A stretch of 64,000 nt of DNA from Lelliottia nimipressuralis (lineage in GTDB: Bacteria > Pseudomonadota > Gammaproteobacteria > Enterobacterales > Enterobacteriaceae): positions 434,001-498,000 of the forward strand of contig NZ_SDDX01000008.1 of assembly GCF_004115925.1 (NCBI RefSeq), in the 5' to 3' direction. The notes under the pieces are model-generated. The model had not been told where the DNA came from and searched no databases. It saw only the letters and a program-made list of their open reading frames with translations. Position 1 is the stretch's first letter. Each line of letters begins with the position of its first letter. Positions 55,307-64,000 of this stretch are shown piece by piece. The position numbers and the translations under genes are program-made.

Positions 55307-58165
55307 TCACACTTGTTTTGTTACGCACGGTTCCACCAGCCACTTCTGCCAGCTGGTTCGAACGCGTTCTCGCTCAATGCTGAAACATTCCGCCGCCACA
55401 TGGCCCGGCTGTTCCTGTAACGCCAGATGATGCAATTCATCGCGAAGCGTGGTGTAGGCGTGGGTTAACGCCTGCGCTTCTTGCTCATCCATAATGTCGT
55501 TTTGCGCCAGCAGTTCCAGAATGCGCACGTTATCAGACCAGCGTGTCAGCTTCGGCTTGTCGTGCGCATGACGAAGCACCAGATACTGAGTAATAAACTC
55601 GATATCGGTGATCCCCCCCTCATCGGCTTTGATATCAAAGCGATCGCGATGCTTGTTACCGAGATGGGCGCGCATCTTCTCGCGCATCTCTCGTACTTCG
55701 GTTTGCAGGGTTTCGCCCTCACGCGTTGCGGTAAGCACATCACGGCGAATGGCGTCGAACTGCGTTTTCAGCTGCGGATCGCCGTACACCACGCGGGCAC
55801 GCACCAGCGCCTGATGCTCCCACGTCCAGGCTTCGTTTTGCTGATAATCCGCAAACGACTCGGTAGACGTGACCAGCATCCCCGCCGCGCCGGACGGGCG
55901 CAGGCGCGCATCCACTTCGTACAAAATCCCGGAGGAGGTGCGGGTGCTGAAGAGGTGCATAATGCGCTGCGCCAGACGCAGGTAAAACTGACGCCCGTCG
56001 ATTTCGCGGTCGCCATCAGTCATGACATCCACCGGGCAATCGTGCAGGAAAATTAAATCCAGATCGGAGCTGTAGCCCAGCTCCCAGCCGCCCAGTTTGC
56101 CGTAGCCGACCACGGCAAAACCCCGTCCTTCGCGATCAGCCAGATGTTTTGGCTGACCGTAGCGCACCACCATTTGGCTCCAGGCCTGCTGGACTACCGC
56201 GTCGATGATCGCTTCCGCCAGCCAGGTTAAATGGTCGCTGACTTTCATCACCGGCAGGGTGCCCGCGATATCGGCCGCCGCCACGCGCAGCATCTGCGCC
56301 TGTTTAAACTGCCGCAGCGCTTCGAGCTGTTGCTCTTCGTCCTCTTCCGGAACCCGCAGCAGATACTGCCGCAGTTCGTCGCGATACGCATCCATCGCTG
56401 TCGGTTGATAGAGGGTGTTAGGGTCAAGCAGCTCATCCAGCAGCAGCGGATAGCGCGCCAGTTTGCTCGCCACCATCGGCGATGCGGCGCAGAGTGAAAT
56501 TAAATGTTTGAGCGCACCGGGGAATTCACTCAGCAGCTCAAGATAGGTCGTGCGGGTGATGATGCCGGTGAGCAGCGGCGTCAGGCGCGACAACGGAATC
56601 GGCGCATCCGCCCGCGAGCAGACGTTGCTTAGCAGGTGCGGCATCAGGTGGTCAAGCACCTGCCGTCCGCGCGGGCCGATGGCGCGTTTGTTCATCTCCA
56701 TGCGGAAATCGGCGATCAGCGCCACCACGCGATGACGGTCGTCGTCGCTCAAATGCGCCAGCACCGGCGTGGTGTCATCTTCCTGCAGCGCATCCTGCCA
56801 CAGCTCGCGCCAGTGTTCGGACAGCGTATCGTCCGGCGATTCGCTCTCGTCATCCCCAATCAAATCGTTAAAAATGCGTCGAACGCCCGCCATATGGGCG
56901 TCCAGCGTCTCCGTCAGCCCCTGCCAGTCATCAACGCGCATGCCCCAGGCCAGCCGCGCGCGGTTCAGATCGTCGCCCGGCAGCGTCTGGGTCTGTTCGT
57001 CATTGATGCTTTGCAGCAGGTTTTCGAGACGACGCAGATAAAGATAGGCATCGTGCAGAGTCTGGGCGTCACCCTCCGGCAGCAGATGCAGCTGTTCGAT
57101 GGCGTTCAGCGTCGGCAGCAGCGAGCGGGACTGCAGGGACGGCTCACGCCCACCGCGAATCAGCTGGAACACCTGCACGATAAATTCGATTTCCCGGATA
57201 CCGCCCGCGCCGAGCTTGATGTTGTCTTTCAGGCCCCGGCGGCGCACCTCGCGGGCAATCATCCCTTTCATATTACGCAGGGACTGAATGACGCTGAAAT
57301 CGATATAGCGGCGGAACACGAACGGGCGCAGCATGGCGCGCAATTCGCTGGCGTAGATGTCGTCTTTGTCGCCCATGATCCGTGCTTTGACCATCGCGTA
57401 GCGCTCCCAGTCGCGCCCCTGCTCCTGGTAATAATCTTCCAGCGCGGCAAAGCTCAGCACCAGCGGGCCGCTATCACCGAACGGGCGAAGGCGCATATCC
57501 ACGCGATAGACGAAACCGTCCTGGGTTGGCTGATCCAGAGCTTTGATCAGCCGCTGGCCGAGACGGGTGAAGAACTGCGCGTTATCCAGTTCGCGGCGGC
57601 CCCCACGGGTCGCGCCCTTTTCCGGCCAGGCGAAGATCAGGTCGATATCCGACGAGAAATTCAGCTCACCGCCGCCCAGTTTCCCCATGCCTAAAATCAT
57701 CAGCGGCTGCGGCGTGCCCTCTTCACTGCACGGCGTGCCCCACTCTTTGCAGCAGGCGTCGTACAGCCAGTCGCGCGCGGCGACAATCAGCGTTTCCGCC
57801 AGACAGCTCAGCTGCTGCAGAGTGCTCTCTTCGCTCACCAGCGCCAGCGACTGCGCCCAGGCGATACGCACCATCACGCGACGGCGGAACTGGCGTAAAA
57901 CGCGCATCAGCGTCGGCTCGTCTGCCACCTCTGCCAGCGCGTCGCTCAGCCACTGAGCGTAGTGCTGCCATTCGTCGGCCTGCGGCGGTGCCGCTTCCAG
58001 TTCAGCCAGCCAGTCAGGATTCGCGGTAATGCTCTCCTGCACAAAATCACTAAAAGTAAGCACTTGCTGCGCCTGCTCACTCAGTGAGGCGGCGGGTAAT
58101 GACTCCGGCAGACGCGCACAAACCGTCTGCCAGTGCTGCTGAAGCTGTGAAGAAAGCGGCATCAT
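55307..58165 (-). CDS. glnE: Glutamine synthetase adenylyltransferase/deadenylyltransferase
   Basis: A 952-residue enzyme with two related nucleotidyltransferase halves: N-terminal deadenylylase and C-terminal adenylylase, each with a [20 protein letters not shown] or [24 protein letters not shown] motif (the DxD aspartates), separated by a PII-sensing region. It adenylylates glutamine synthetase in response to nitrogen status. The first Met of MMPLSSQL was taken, because the E. coli protein begins MKPL. Confidence 0.97.
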   Translation of the reverse strand: MMPLSSQLQQHWQTVCARLPESLPAASLSEQAQQVLTFSDFVQESITANPDWLAELEAAPPQADEWQHYAQWLSDALAEVADEPTLMRVLRQFRRRVMVRIAWAQSLALVSEESTLQQLSCLAETLIVAARDWLYDACCKEWGTPCSEEGTPQPLMILGMGKLGGGELNFSSDIDLIFAWPEKGATRGGRRELDNAQFFTRLGQRLIKALDQPTQDGFVYRVDMRLRPFGDSGPLVLSFAALEDYYQEQGRDWERYAMVKARIMGDKDDIYASELRAMLRPFVFRRYIDFSVIQSLRNMKGMIAREVRRRGLKDNIKLGAGGIREIEFIVQVFQLIRGGREPSLQSRSLLPTLNAIEQLHLLPEGDAQTLHDAYLYLRRLENLLQSINDEQTQTLPGDDLNRARLAWGMRVDDWQGLTETLDAHMAGVRRIFNDLIGDDESESPDDTLSEHWRELWQDALQEDDTTPVLAHLSDDDRHRVVALIADFRMEMNKRAIGPRGRQVLDHLMPHLLSNVCSRADAPIPLSRLTPLLTGIITRTTYLELLSEFPGALKHLISLCAASPMVASKLARYPLLLDELLDPNTLYQPTAMDAYRDELRQYLLRVPEEDEEQQLEALRQFKQAQMLRVAAADIAGTLPVMKVSDHLTWLAEAIIDAVVQQAWSQMVVRYGQPKHLADREGRGFAVVGYGKLGGWELGYSSDLDLIFLHDCPVDVMTDGDREIDGRQFYLRLAQRIMHLFSTRTSSGILYEVDARLRPSGAAGMLVTSTESFADYQQNEAWTWEHQALVRARVVYGDPQLKTQFDAIRRDVLTATREGETLQTEVREMREKMRAHLGNKHRDRFDIKADEGGITDIEFITQYLVLRHAHDKPKLTRWSDNVRILELLAQNDIMDEQEAQALTHAYTTLRDELHHLALQEQPGHVAAECFSIERERVRTSWQKWLVEPCVTKQV

Positions 58166-58182
58166 GGGGTTCCTTGCCTGAG

Positions 58183-59484
58183 TTAACGTTTTCCGCTGTG
58201 CAGCCAGAACGGCTCTTGCGAAATAGCCTCGTTACGGAAATGTTCAATTTCAATACGCTGGCGCGTCTCTATGGCATGGCGAAGCCCCTGCCAGTTCTCC
58301 AGCCACGCCTGCGCTTTCGGCCCATCGTAACTTCCCGATAGCAGCAGAACGCTGTCGATATCACGGTTCAGACGTACCAGCTGATCGCTGTACTGATCGC
58401 CCAGCGGGCGGTCAAAAATGGTTTTCAGCTCGGAGTTGCTGCGGGACAAATGGGTATCCGCAAAACGCTTAAACGACTCGGCGATTTTCTTCTGGGTTTT
58501 ATCATCCAGAAAACGCTGCCAGCCGCGCGTCACCAGGAATTCCGTCAACGCCAGTTTGGCAGCCGCGGTTTGCGGGCTGTAGACCGCCGTTTCGGCAGAA
58601 ACATCAGTGGCCATCAGCGTTTCGGTCTGGGTCAGGAAATCACGTAAGTGAGTGCTCGCTTTACGTGGTACGACGCCGCCAAACAGCGTCAGGGTACTGC
58701 GAACCAGGCCCATCGCCGCAATCACATGTTTCTTCGCGTCGCTCACACCGTGTATCCACAGCTCCTCGTGGTACTGCCACTGGCTCAGGGCCAGCTCCAG
58801 CGAGGCTTCCAGACCCTGCTCAACGCTGGACTTGGGTGCCACGTGCAGGATGGTGGTGGCTTTCACCTGACGCGGCGCATTTCCCGCCGCCAGATGGTAG
58901 CCTCGCGCGGCCTTGCTCAGGCTGCCCTGACGCAGCCCCGACTGGCCCACCAGCTTACGTGCCAGTTTGAGCACGTCGTCAGCGCTGCCTTCCAGCAGTT
59001 CAAGCTCCAGCTCGCAAATCGGTTCCTGGAACTCGCCCGCTTTCACTTCGCCCCGATCGAGGGCAATTTCGATGCGGCTTTTGCCTTCGTTCACCAGCCA
59101 TTTTTCACGCCAGAAATCGGTGCTGAACAGCGGCTGAACCTGCGCTGACAGCCCGTCCGGCAGTTCACCGTTCGGCCAGACTTCTGCCGGAAGACGATTC
59201 AGCTCAAGTTCTGGCTTTTCAATGTCGATATTGTATTCAGGACGCTGATGCAAACCGCCCACCACACGCCCGGCAATTTTCATCGTCATTTCATAGCGCC
59301 CGTTCGCACCACGGATGCGCAGCCCCATATCGTGACGACGCAGCCAGTTATCCGCCGTTTCGTAATAGATATTGAGGAGTTGCACCGGCTCGTGGTGCTC
59401 GCTGGTCAGCTGATTCAGATGGTTACGCAGCGCATCAACGCTGCCCGTTTCGACGATAAATTTTAATTCGATCTCTTGTGCCAT
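58183..59484 (-). CDS. ygiF: Inorganic triphosphatase YgiF
   Basis: A 433-residue enzyme with a CYTH domain (about 1-200; signature EIELKF, plus charged tunnel strands) and a C-terminal CHAD domain (about 215-430; helical, Arg/His-rich, polyphosphate binding). E. coli YgiF hydrolyses inorganic triphosphate. It lies 17 bases upstream of glnE and probably shares its transcript. Confidence 0.95.
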   Translation of the reverse strand: MAQEIELKFIVETGSVDALRNHLNQLTSEHHEPVQLLNIYYETADNWLRRHDMGLRIRGANGRYEMTMKIAGRVVGGLHQRPEYNIDIEKPELELNRLPAEVWPNGELPDGLSAQVQPLFSTDFWREKWLVNEGKSRIEIALDRGEVKAGEFQEPICELELELLEGSADDVLKLARKLVGQSGLRQGSLSKAARGYHLAAGNAPRQVKATTILHVAPKSSVEQGLEASLELALSQWQYHEELWIHGVSDAKKHVIAAMGLVRSTLTLFGGVVPRKASTHLRDFLTQTETLMATDVSAETAVYSPQTAAAKLALTEFLVTRGWQRFLDDKTQKKIAESFKRFADTHLSRSNSELKTIFDRPLGDQYSDQLVRLNRDIDSVLLLSGSYDGPKAQAWLENWQGLRHAIETRQRIEIEHFRNEAISQEPFWLHSGKR

Positions 59485-59713
59485 AGCCCTGTACTTTCGG
59501 TTGCGTCACAGCCGCGTCAATGAAGGCGAACTTCCTCGCCATTTGTTTGTCAGTACATAGTATTTTGCGCCAAATTGCCACGCAATGAGCAATTTGAGGG
59601 GTGTAAAAGTCTGAAGCCGTGACACAGATGATTCCGATTGCTGACGAATGCTTTGCGTGGAGACACTGTTGCCACTACTATCGTTCCACTTTTTATGAAA
59701 ATAACGACTAATG

Positions 59714-60334
59714 ATGCTTAAATTACGCCTGATTGGACTGACTTTACTTGCTTTCAGCGCCGCGACTGCGGTCCACGCTGAAGAGAAACGTTATGTTTCC
59801 GACGAATTGAACACCTGGGTACGTAGCGGCCCTGGAGATAATTATCGCCTCGTGGGTACGGTGAATGCCGGCGAGGAAGTGGTTCTGTTACAAACAAATC
59901 AGGACAGTAACTACGGTCAGGTGCGCGACAGTACCGGCCGTACGTCGTGGATCCCGCTGAAAGAGCTGAGCACCGTGCCGAGCCTGCGCACCCGCGTGCC
60001 GGATCTGGAAAATCAGGTGAAAACCCTGACCGATAAGCTGACCAATATCGACACCACCTGGAACCAGCGCACGGCTGAAATGCAGCAGAAAGTGGCCCAG
60101 AGTGACAGCGTGATCAACGGCCTGAAAGAAGAGAACCAGAAGCTTAAAAACGAGCTGATTGTGGCGCAGAAAAAAGTGAGCGCCGCCAATCTGCAGCTCG
60201 ATGACAAACAGCGCACCATCATCATGCAGTGGTTTATGTATGGCGGCGGCGTGCTGGGCGTAGGTCTGGTACTCGGTCTGGTTCTGCCACATCTGATCCC
60301 AAGCCGTAAACGTAAAGATCGCTGGATGAACTAA
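59714..60334 (+). CDS. ygiM: SH3-domain membrane protein YgiM (TIGR04211)
   Basis: A 206-residue inner-membrane protein. A signal-like N-terminus ends near HAEE, then an SH3b domain (about 25-90; LNTWVRSGPGDNYRLVGTV, SWIPLKELS), a coiled coil (about 95-165) and a transmembrane segment (about 172-193) with a basic tail (SRKRKDRWMN). I use the second ATG (59714), which gives the E. coli length; the ribosome site is weak. It sits upstream of cca, as in E. coli. Confidence 0.9.
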   Translation: MLKLRLIGLTLLAFSAATAVHAEEKRYVSDELNTWVRSGPGDNYRLVGTVNAGEEVVLLQTNQDSNYGQVRDSTGRTSWIPLKELSTVPSLRTRVPDLENQVKTLTDKLTNIDTTWNQRTAEMQQKVAQSDSVINGLKEENQKLKNELIVAQKKVSAANLQLDDKQRTIIMQWFMYGGGVLGVGLVLGLVLPHLIPSRKRKDRWMN

Positions 60335-60395
60335 TTCGTCTTATTCACCATACTTACGTATTATCAGGTGAAAAGAGAATTGGGGAGTTTACGGC

Positions 60396-61637
60396 GTGAA
60401 GATTTATCTGGTCGGTGGTGCGGTTCGTGATGCGTTGTTAGGTCTGCCGGTCAAAGATAAAGACTGGGTCGTGGTGGGCGCCACGCCAGAAGAGATGCTT
60501 AACGCGGGCTACCAGCAGGTAGGCCGCGATTTCCCTGTGTTTCTTCACCCTAAAAGCCGCGAAGAGTACGCCCTGGCACGCACGGAGCGCAAAGCCGGTT
60601 TTGGTTACACCGGTTTTACCTGCTATGCCGCGCCGGACGTTACGCTCGAGCAGGATCTGCTGCGCCGCGATCTGACGATTAACGCCCTGGCGCAGGACGA
60701 CGACGGTCATATCGTCGACGCCTACGGCGGCCAGAACGATCTGCACAACCGAATTTTACGCCACGTCTCCCCGGCCTTCTCTGAAGATCCGCTGCGCGTC
60801 CTGCGCGTGGCGCGCTTCGCTGCCCGTTATGCCCATCTGAGCTTCCGCATCGCCGACGAAACCATGGCCTTAATGACCGCCATGACCGACGCGGGCGAGC
60901 TGGAACATCTCACGCCGGAACGCGTCTGGAAAGAGACGGAGAACGCCCTTACTACCCGCAATCCGCAGGTCTTTTTCCAGGTGCTCCGTGATTGCGGCGC
61001 GCTGAAGGTGCTGTTCCCGGAAATCGACGCCCTGTTTGGCGTCCCGGCTCCGGCGAAATGGCATCCGGAAATCGATACCGGCGTTCATACCCTGATGACG
61101 TTAAGCATGGCGGCGATGCTCAGCCCGGACGTGGATGTGCGTTTCGCGACGCTCTGTCACGATCTGGGCAAAGGATTAACGCCGAAAGCGCTCTGGCCGC
61201 GCCATCACGGGCACGGCCCGGCGGGCGTCAAACTGGTAGACAATATTTGCCAGCGCCTGCGCGTGCCCAATGAGATCCGCGATCTGGCGAAGCTGGTCGC
61301 TGAATTCCACGACCTGATCCACACCTTCCCGATCCTCAAACCGGCCACCATCGTGAAGCTGTTCGACAGCATTGATGCATGGCGAAAACCGCAGCGCGTC
61401 GAGCAGATCGCTCTGACCAGCGAAGCAGACGTACGTGGGCGCACCGGCTTTGAAGCCTGCGACTATCCGCAAGGACGTTTGCTGCGCGAAGCGTGGGAGA
61501 TCGCCAGAGCGGTGCCGACGAAAGACGTGGTTGAAGCCGGATTTAAAGGCCCGGCAATCCGCGACGAGTTAACGAAACGGCGGATTCAGGCGGTAACGGA
61601 CTGGAAGGAAACGCGTTGCCCTCAGCCAAAAGACTGA
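60396..61637 (+). CDS. cca: Multifunctional CCA-adding enzyme (tRNA nucleotidyltransferase)
   Basis: A 413-residue class II nucleotidyltransferase that adds and repairs the CCA end of tRNA and also has phosphatase activities. The active-site motif [10 protein letters not shown] (with Asp21/Asp23-type pair) opens the chain; [11 protein letters not shown] follows, then an HD domain with TLCHDLGKG. It starts at GTG 60396 with GGGGAG upstream. Length matches E. coli. Confidence 0.96.
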   Translation: MKIYLVGGAVRDALLGLPVKDKDWVVVGATPEEMLNAGYQQVGRDFPVFLHPKSREEYALARTERKAGFGYTGFTCYAAPDVTLEQDLLRRDLTINALAQDDDGHIVDAYGGQNDLHNRILRHVSPAFSEDPLRVLRVARFAARYAHLSFRIADETMALMTAMTDAGELEHLTPERVWKETENALTTRNPQVFFQVLRDCGALKVLFPEIDALFGVPAPAKWHPEIDTGVHTLMTLSMAAMLSPDVDVRFATLCHDLGKGLTPKALWPRHHGHGPAGVKLVDNICQRLRVPNEIRDLAKLVAEFHDLIHTFPILKPATIVKLFDSIDAWRKPQRVEQIALTSEADVRGRTGFEACDYPQGRLLREAWEIARAVPTKDVVEAGFKGPAIRDELTKRRIQAVTDWKETRCPQPKD

Positions 61638-61641
61638 GGGC
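61618..61641. terminator. Hairpin across the cca stop codon
   Basis: GCCCTCAG and CTGAGGGC pair around eight bases, with the cca stop inside the second arm. There is no long T run, so it would be a weak or protein-assisted terminator. Confidence 0.55.
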
Positions 61642-61651
61642 AGTGAGTGGC

Positions 61652-62473
61652 TTAGAAGAAGACCACGTAAACGGCCGCTGCGACGATAAAGCGGTAGATC
61701 GCAAACGGGATGAACGAGATACGTTTGATGATCTGCAGGAAGGTTTTGATCGCCACCAGCGCGACCAGGAACGCGGTCACAAAGCCCACGGCGAACATCG
61801 GAATGTCACCCACCGTCAGGAAGTGGAAGCTCTTATAGAGATCCAGCGCGGTGGCACCCATCATCATTGGCACTGCCAGCAGGAACGAGAACTCGGACGC
61901 CGCATAGCGGCTCACGCCCATCAGCATCCCGCCGGAAATGGTCGCCCCTGAACGGGAAAAGCCCGGCCAGAGCGCCAGACACTGGAAGCAGCCGATGATA
62001 AACGCCTGGCGATAGGTCATATCGTCCAGACCCGGCGCTTTCGGCTCTTTGGGTTTCAGCAGTTCCGCCGCTATCAGCAGCACACCGCCGACCACCAGCG
62101 CATACATCACGTTAATTGGGTTAAACAGCGATTTGATCGTGTCGTGGAAAACCAGCCCCAGCACCACCGCCGGAACCATCCCAAGCAGGATGTGAATCAG
62201 CGTCAGACGCCCTTTCCCCTCGCCTTCGTGCTGCGGCGGGCGGCCAAAGTGAATGCCGATAAGACCGAACAGGCGACGCCAGAACATCACCACCACGGCC
62301 AGAATGGAACCCAGCTGAATGACCACTTCAAACGTCTTTGCCGTTTCGCCTTCAAAGCCGAGCAAATGACCGACAATGATCATGTGTCCGGTACTGGAAA
62401 CGGGCAAAAATTCCGTCAATCCTTCGACCACACCCAGTATTGCCGCCACCAGCAGCGAGTGTACATCGCTCAT
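61652..62473 (-). CDS. uppP: Undecaprenyl-diphosphatase UppP (BacA)
   Basis: A 273-residue integral membrane phosphatase that recycles undecaprenyl diphosphate for cell-wall and O-antigen synthesis; extra copies give bacitracin resistance. The catalytic segments [15 protein letters not shown] (residues 17-31) and [11 protein letters not shown] are intact and several hydrophobic helices surround them. Length equals E. coli BacA. Confidence 0.97.
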   Translation of the reverse strand: MSDVHSLLVAAILGVVEGLTEFLPVSSTGHMIIVGHLLGFEGETAKTFEVVIQLGSILAVVVMFWRRLFGLIGIHFGRPPQHEGEGKGRLTLIHILLGMVPAVVLGLVFHDTIKSLFNPINVMYALVVGGVLLIAAELLKPKEPKAPGLDDMTYRQAFIIGCFQCLALWPGFSRSGATISGGMLMGVSRYAASEFSFLLAVPMMMGATALDLYKSFHFLTVGDIPMFAVGFVTAFLVALVAIKTFLQIIKRISFIPFAIYRFIVAAAVYVVFF

Positions 62474-62578
62474 CTATTAACCCTTCTAAAAATGTAAAAA
62501 ACGGCGAACCTCAATGGACGCCGTGAAAGAGACAGCTTTAAGACCGGTATAACCGAAAATGGTTTAGCGATTATGACG

Positions 62579-62947
62579 TTAAATCTTTGCTTTAAGATTA
62601 TTGCCACGCTCAATGATCACGCCGACGTTCGCCGCGCGCGCCACGGCACCCGGTTTGCTGAGTTTAATGCGCACCCACGGCGAATTAAAACGGCTTAACA
62701 GCAGTTCGGCCACCTCTTCCGCTACGCGCTCCACCAGCGCAAAACGTTGCCCTTCGACATGCTTCACCACCGTTTCGCTGATATCCGCATAGCTCAGGCA
62801 GTCTTTAACATCATCACTTTTTGCGGCCAGGCGATTATCCCAGCCCATTTCGATATCGAACACCAGCTTCTGCTCGATGGTCTGTTCCCAGTCGTAAACA
62901 CCAATTGTGGTGATTACCGAAAGTTGCTCTATAAATACAATATCCAT
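62579..62947 (-). CDS. folB: Dihydroneopterin aldolase FolB
   Basis: A 122-residue enzyme of folate synthesis that cleaves dihydroneopterin to hydroxymethyl-dihydropterin; it also epimerises it. The first Met counted is ATG 62947; a GTG three bases earlier is possible. [17 protein letters not shown] and [12 protein letters not shown] are family marks. It is divergent from plsY, as in E. coli. Confidence 0.96.
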   Translation of the reverse strand: MDIVFIEQLSVITTIGVYDWEQTIEQKLVFDIEMGWDNRLAAKSDDVKDCLSYADISETVVKHVEGQRFALVERVAEEVAELLLSRFNSPWVRIKLSKPGAVARAANVGVIIERGNNLKAKI

Positions 62948-63054
62948 CACGACCTGCCTGCTTTTTGGCTAAACCGGATACCACTTCCGGCGAATTATGC
63001 GTATTATCCACAGATGCAGAGAATACAGATACATTTTCAAAACGGAACAGCGTT

Positions 63055-63669
63055 ATGAGTGCAATCGCGCCTGGAATGATCTTCCTCGCTTACCTTTGCG
63101 GCTCAATCTCCAGCGCCATTCTGGTCTGCCGCATCGCCGGATTGCCTGACCCTCGCGTCAGCGGTTCCGGGAATCCAGGGGCGACCAATGTATTACGAAT
63201 TGGCGGCAAGGGAGCAGCCGTAGCGGTATTGATCTTTGATGTTCTGAAAGGGATGTTACCCGTCTGGGGCGCCTATGCGCTGGGCGTCACGCCGTTCTGG
63301 CTGGGGCTTATCGCCATCGCTGCCTGTCTGGGCCACATCTGGCCAATATTCTTTGGTTTTAAAGGCGGCAAAGGTGTCGCCACTGCGTTTGGCGCAATCG
63401 CCCCCATCGGCTGGGATTTGACCGGCGTGATGGCTGGCACCTGGCTGCTAAGCGTATTGTTGAGCGGCTATTCGTCGCTGGGCGCAATTGTCAGTGCGCT
63501 GATCGCCCCGTTTTATGTCTGGTGGTTTAAACCCCAGTTCACCTTCCCGGTCTCCATGCTCTCCTGCCTGATTCTCCTGCGTCATCACGACAACATTCAG
63601 CGTCTGTGGCGCCGCCAGGAAACAAAAATCTGGACCCGATTTAAGAGAAAGAAAAAAGATCCGCAGTAG
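63055..63669 (+). CDS. plsY: Glycerol-3-phosphate acyltransferase PlsY
   Basis: A 204-residue membrane enzyme that transfers acyl phosphate to glycerol 3-phosphate, the first acylation of phospholipid synthesis. Motifs [22 protein letters not shown] and the C-terminal HHDNIQRL are present. The frame opens 30 codons earlier, but ATG 63055 gives the E. coli length. It ends at a strong terminator. Confidence 0.96.
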   Translation: MSAIAPGMIFLAYLCGSISSAILVCRIAGLPDPRVSGSGNPGATNVLRIGGKGAAVAVLIFDVLKGMLPVWGAYALGVTPFWLGLIAIAACLGHIWPIFFGFKGGKGVATAFGAIAPIGWDLTGVMAGTWLLSVLLSGYSSLGAIVSALIAPFYVWWFKPQFTFPVSMLSCLILLRHHDNIQRLWRRQETKIWTRFKRKKKDPQ

Positions 63670-63690
63670 TTTGAACCACGAGAATTCCAG

Positions 63691-63720
63691 AAACCGGCTC
63701 AGAAATGAGCCGGTTTTTTT
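63691..63720 (+). terminator. Rho-independent terminator after plsY
   Basis: AAACCGGCTC and GAGCCGGTTT pair around six bases, followed by five or more T. Confidence 0.92.
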
Positions 63721-63806
63721 TCATCTATCCATAAGCGACTCATATGACAGGGTTCATTTCTGCCAGGGCATACTGAAGCAGAAAATGGCGAGCGGATGGA
63801 TGCAGC

Positions 63807-64000
63807 ATGTTAGCAACCCAGGTGACTGATAACGCGTATAAAGGCTGGCTGGCGTCGCTTGCGTTGCAGTTTCGCCACACCCCGCAAAAAACCGTCCTGC
63901 ACTCGGCGCGACACATCGGCCCACTTACCGTTCAGCGTCCGTTTTATCCCGAAGACGAAACCTGCCATCTCTATCTATTGCACCCGCCCGGTGGCATTGT
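63807..64000 (+). CDS. ureD: Urease accessory protein UreD (partial, C-terminus outside window)
   Basis: About 64 residues are visible from ATG 63807. GWLASLALQF, TVLHSARHIGPLTVQRPFY and CHLYLLHPPGGI match the start of UreD/UreH, the urease maturation protein that loads nickel together with UreFG. In Klebsiella and Enterobacter it opens the ureDABCEFG operon, so structural urease genes should follow outside the window. E. coli K-12 lacks this operon at the equivalent site. Confidence 0.93.
   Translation, partial: MLATQVTDNAYKGWLASLALQFRHTPQKTVLHSARHIGPLTVQRPFYPEDETCHLYLLHPPGGI

Noticed and set aside
56636..57694. A 352-codon forward frame inside glnE
   Set aside because: It is antisense to the conserved GlnE adenylyltransferase, with no independent start signals.

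Overview
The window looks like chromosomal backbone of an Enterobacteriaceae genome. Almost every gene has a close Escherichia coli K-12 counterpart in nearly the same order: yghU, yghW, yghX, gpr, yghA, exbBD, metC, yghB, yqhC, yqhD, dkgA, ygiQ, ftsP, plsC, parC, ygiW, qseBC, mdaB, ygiN, parE, yqiA, cpdA, yqiB, nudF, tolC, ygiBC, ygiD, zupT, ribB, ubiK, hldE, glnE, ygiF, ygiM, cca, uppP, folB, plsY. The coding is GC-rich, the last gene is ureD (urease accessory), and several REP-type palindromes of the GCCCGG...CCGGGC kind are present. Together these point to an Enterobacter, Lelliottia or Klebsiella relative rather than Escherichia. The genus is an inference from gene content; I could not run a search.

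Layout. 1-364: start of a peptide-type ABC lipoprotein, leaving the window. 612-5589: yghU, then a set that sits where E. coli carries the hyb (hydrogenase-2) operon. It holds a two-gene oxyanion-binding operon (MolA-like plus a signal-less ModA-like protein), a PAS-GGDEF protein translationally coupled to a FucR-like regulator, and yghW. Both the binding-protein operon and yghW have a ModE-type molybdate operator about 15 bases before the start codon. 5647-9507: a chemoreceptor, yghX and gpr. 9577-11044: three unrecognised small genes. 11135-18790: yghA, exbBD (Fur-like site), metC (MetJ boxes), yghB, and the yqhC/yqhD-dkgA aldehyde-detoxification locus. 18847-29555: ygiQ, ftsP, plsC, parC, ygiW, the QseBC two-component system, and the mdaB-ygiN quinone pair.

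29648-42215 is the main accessory block. First comes a carbohydrate locus: a GH88 unsaturated glucuronyl hydrolase, a LacY-type transporter and a DUF2264 protein, with a divergent AraC-type regulator. Next is an iron-siderophore import locus of ATPase, two permeases, binding protein and a coupled RpiR-family regulator, divergent from a TonB-dependent receptor, with Fur-like sites on both sides. 42299-64000 returns to conserved backbone: parE, yqiA-cpdA, yqiB-nudF, tolC (mar/sox/rob box), ygiBC, ygiD, zupT (strong Fur box), ribB with an FMN riboswitch, ubiK, the ygiF-glnE-hldE operon, ygiM-cca, uppP, folB, plsY and the beginning of ureD.

The best candidates for something not previously described are the paired ModE operators with the permease-less binding-protein operon, the DUF2264-GH88 uronide locus, the three-gene unknown cluster at 9577-11044, and the RpiR regulator embedded in an iron-uptake operon. 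No phage, insertion sequence, CRISPR array, tRNA or rRNA was seen.
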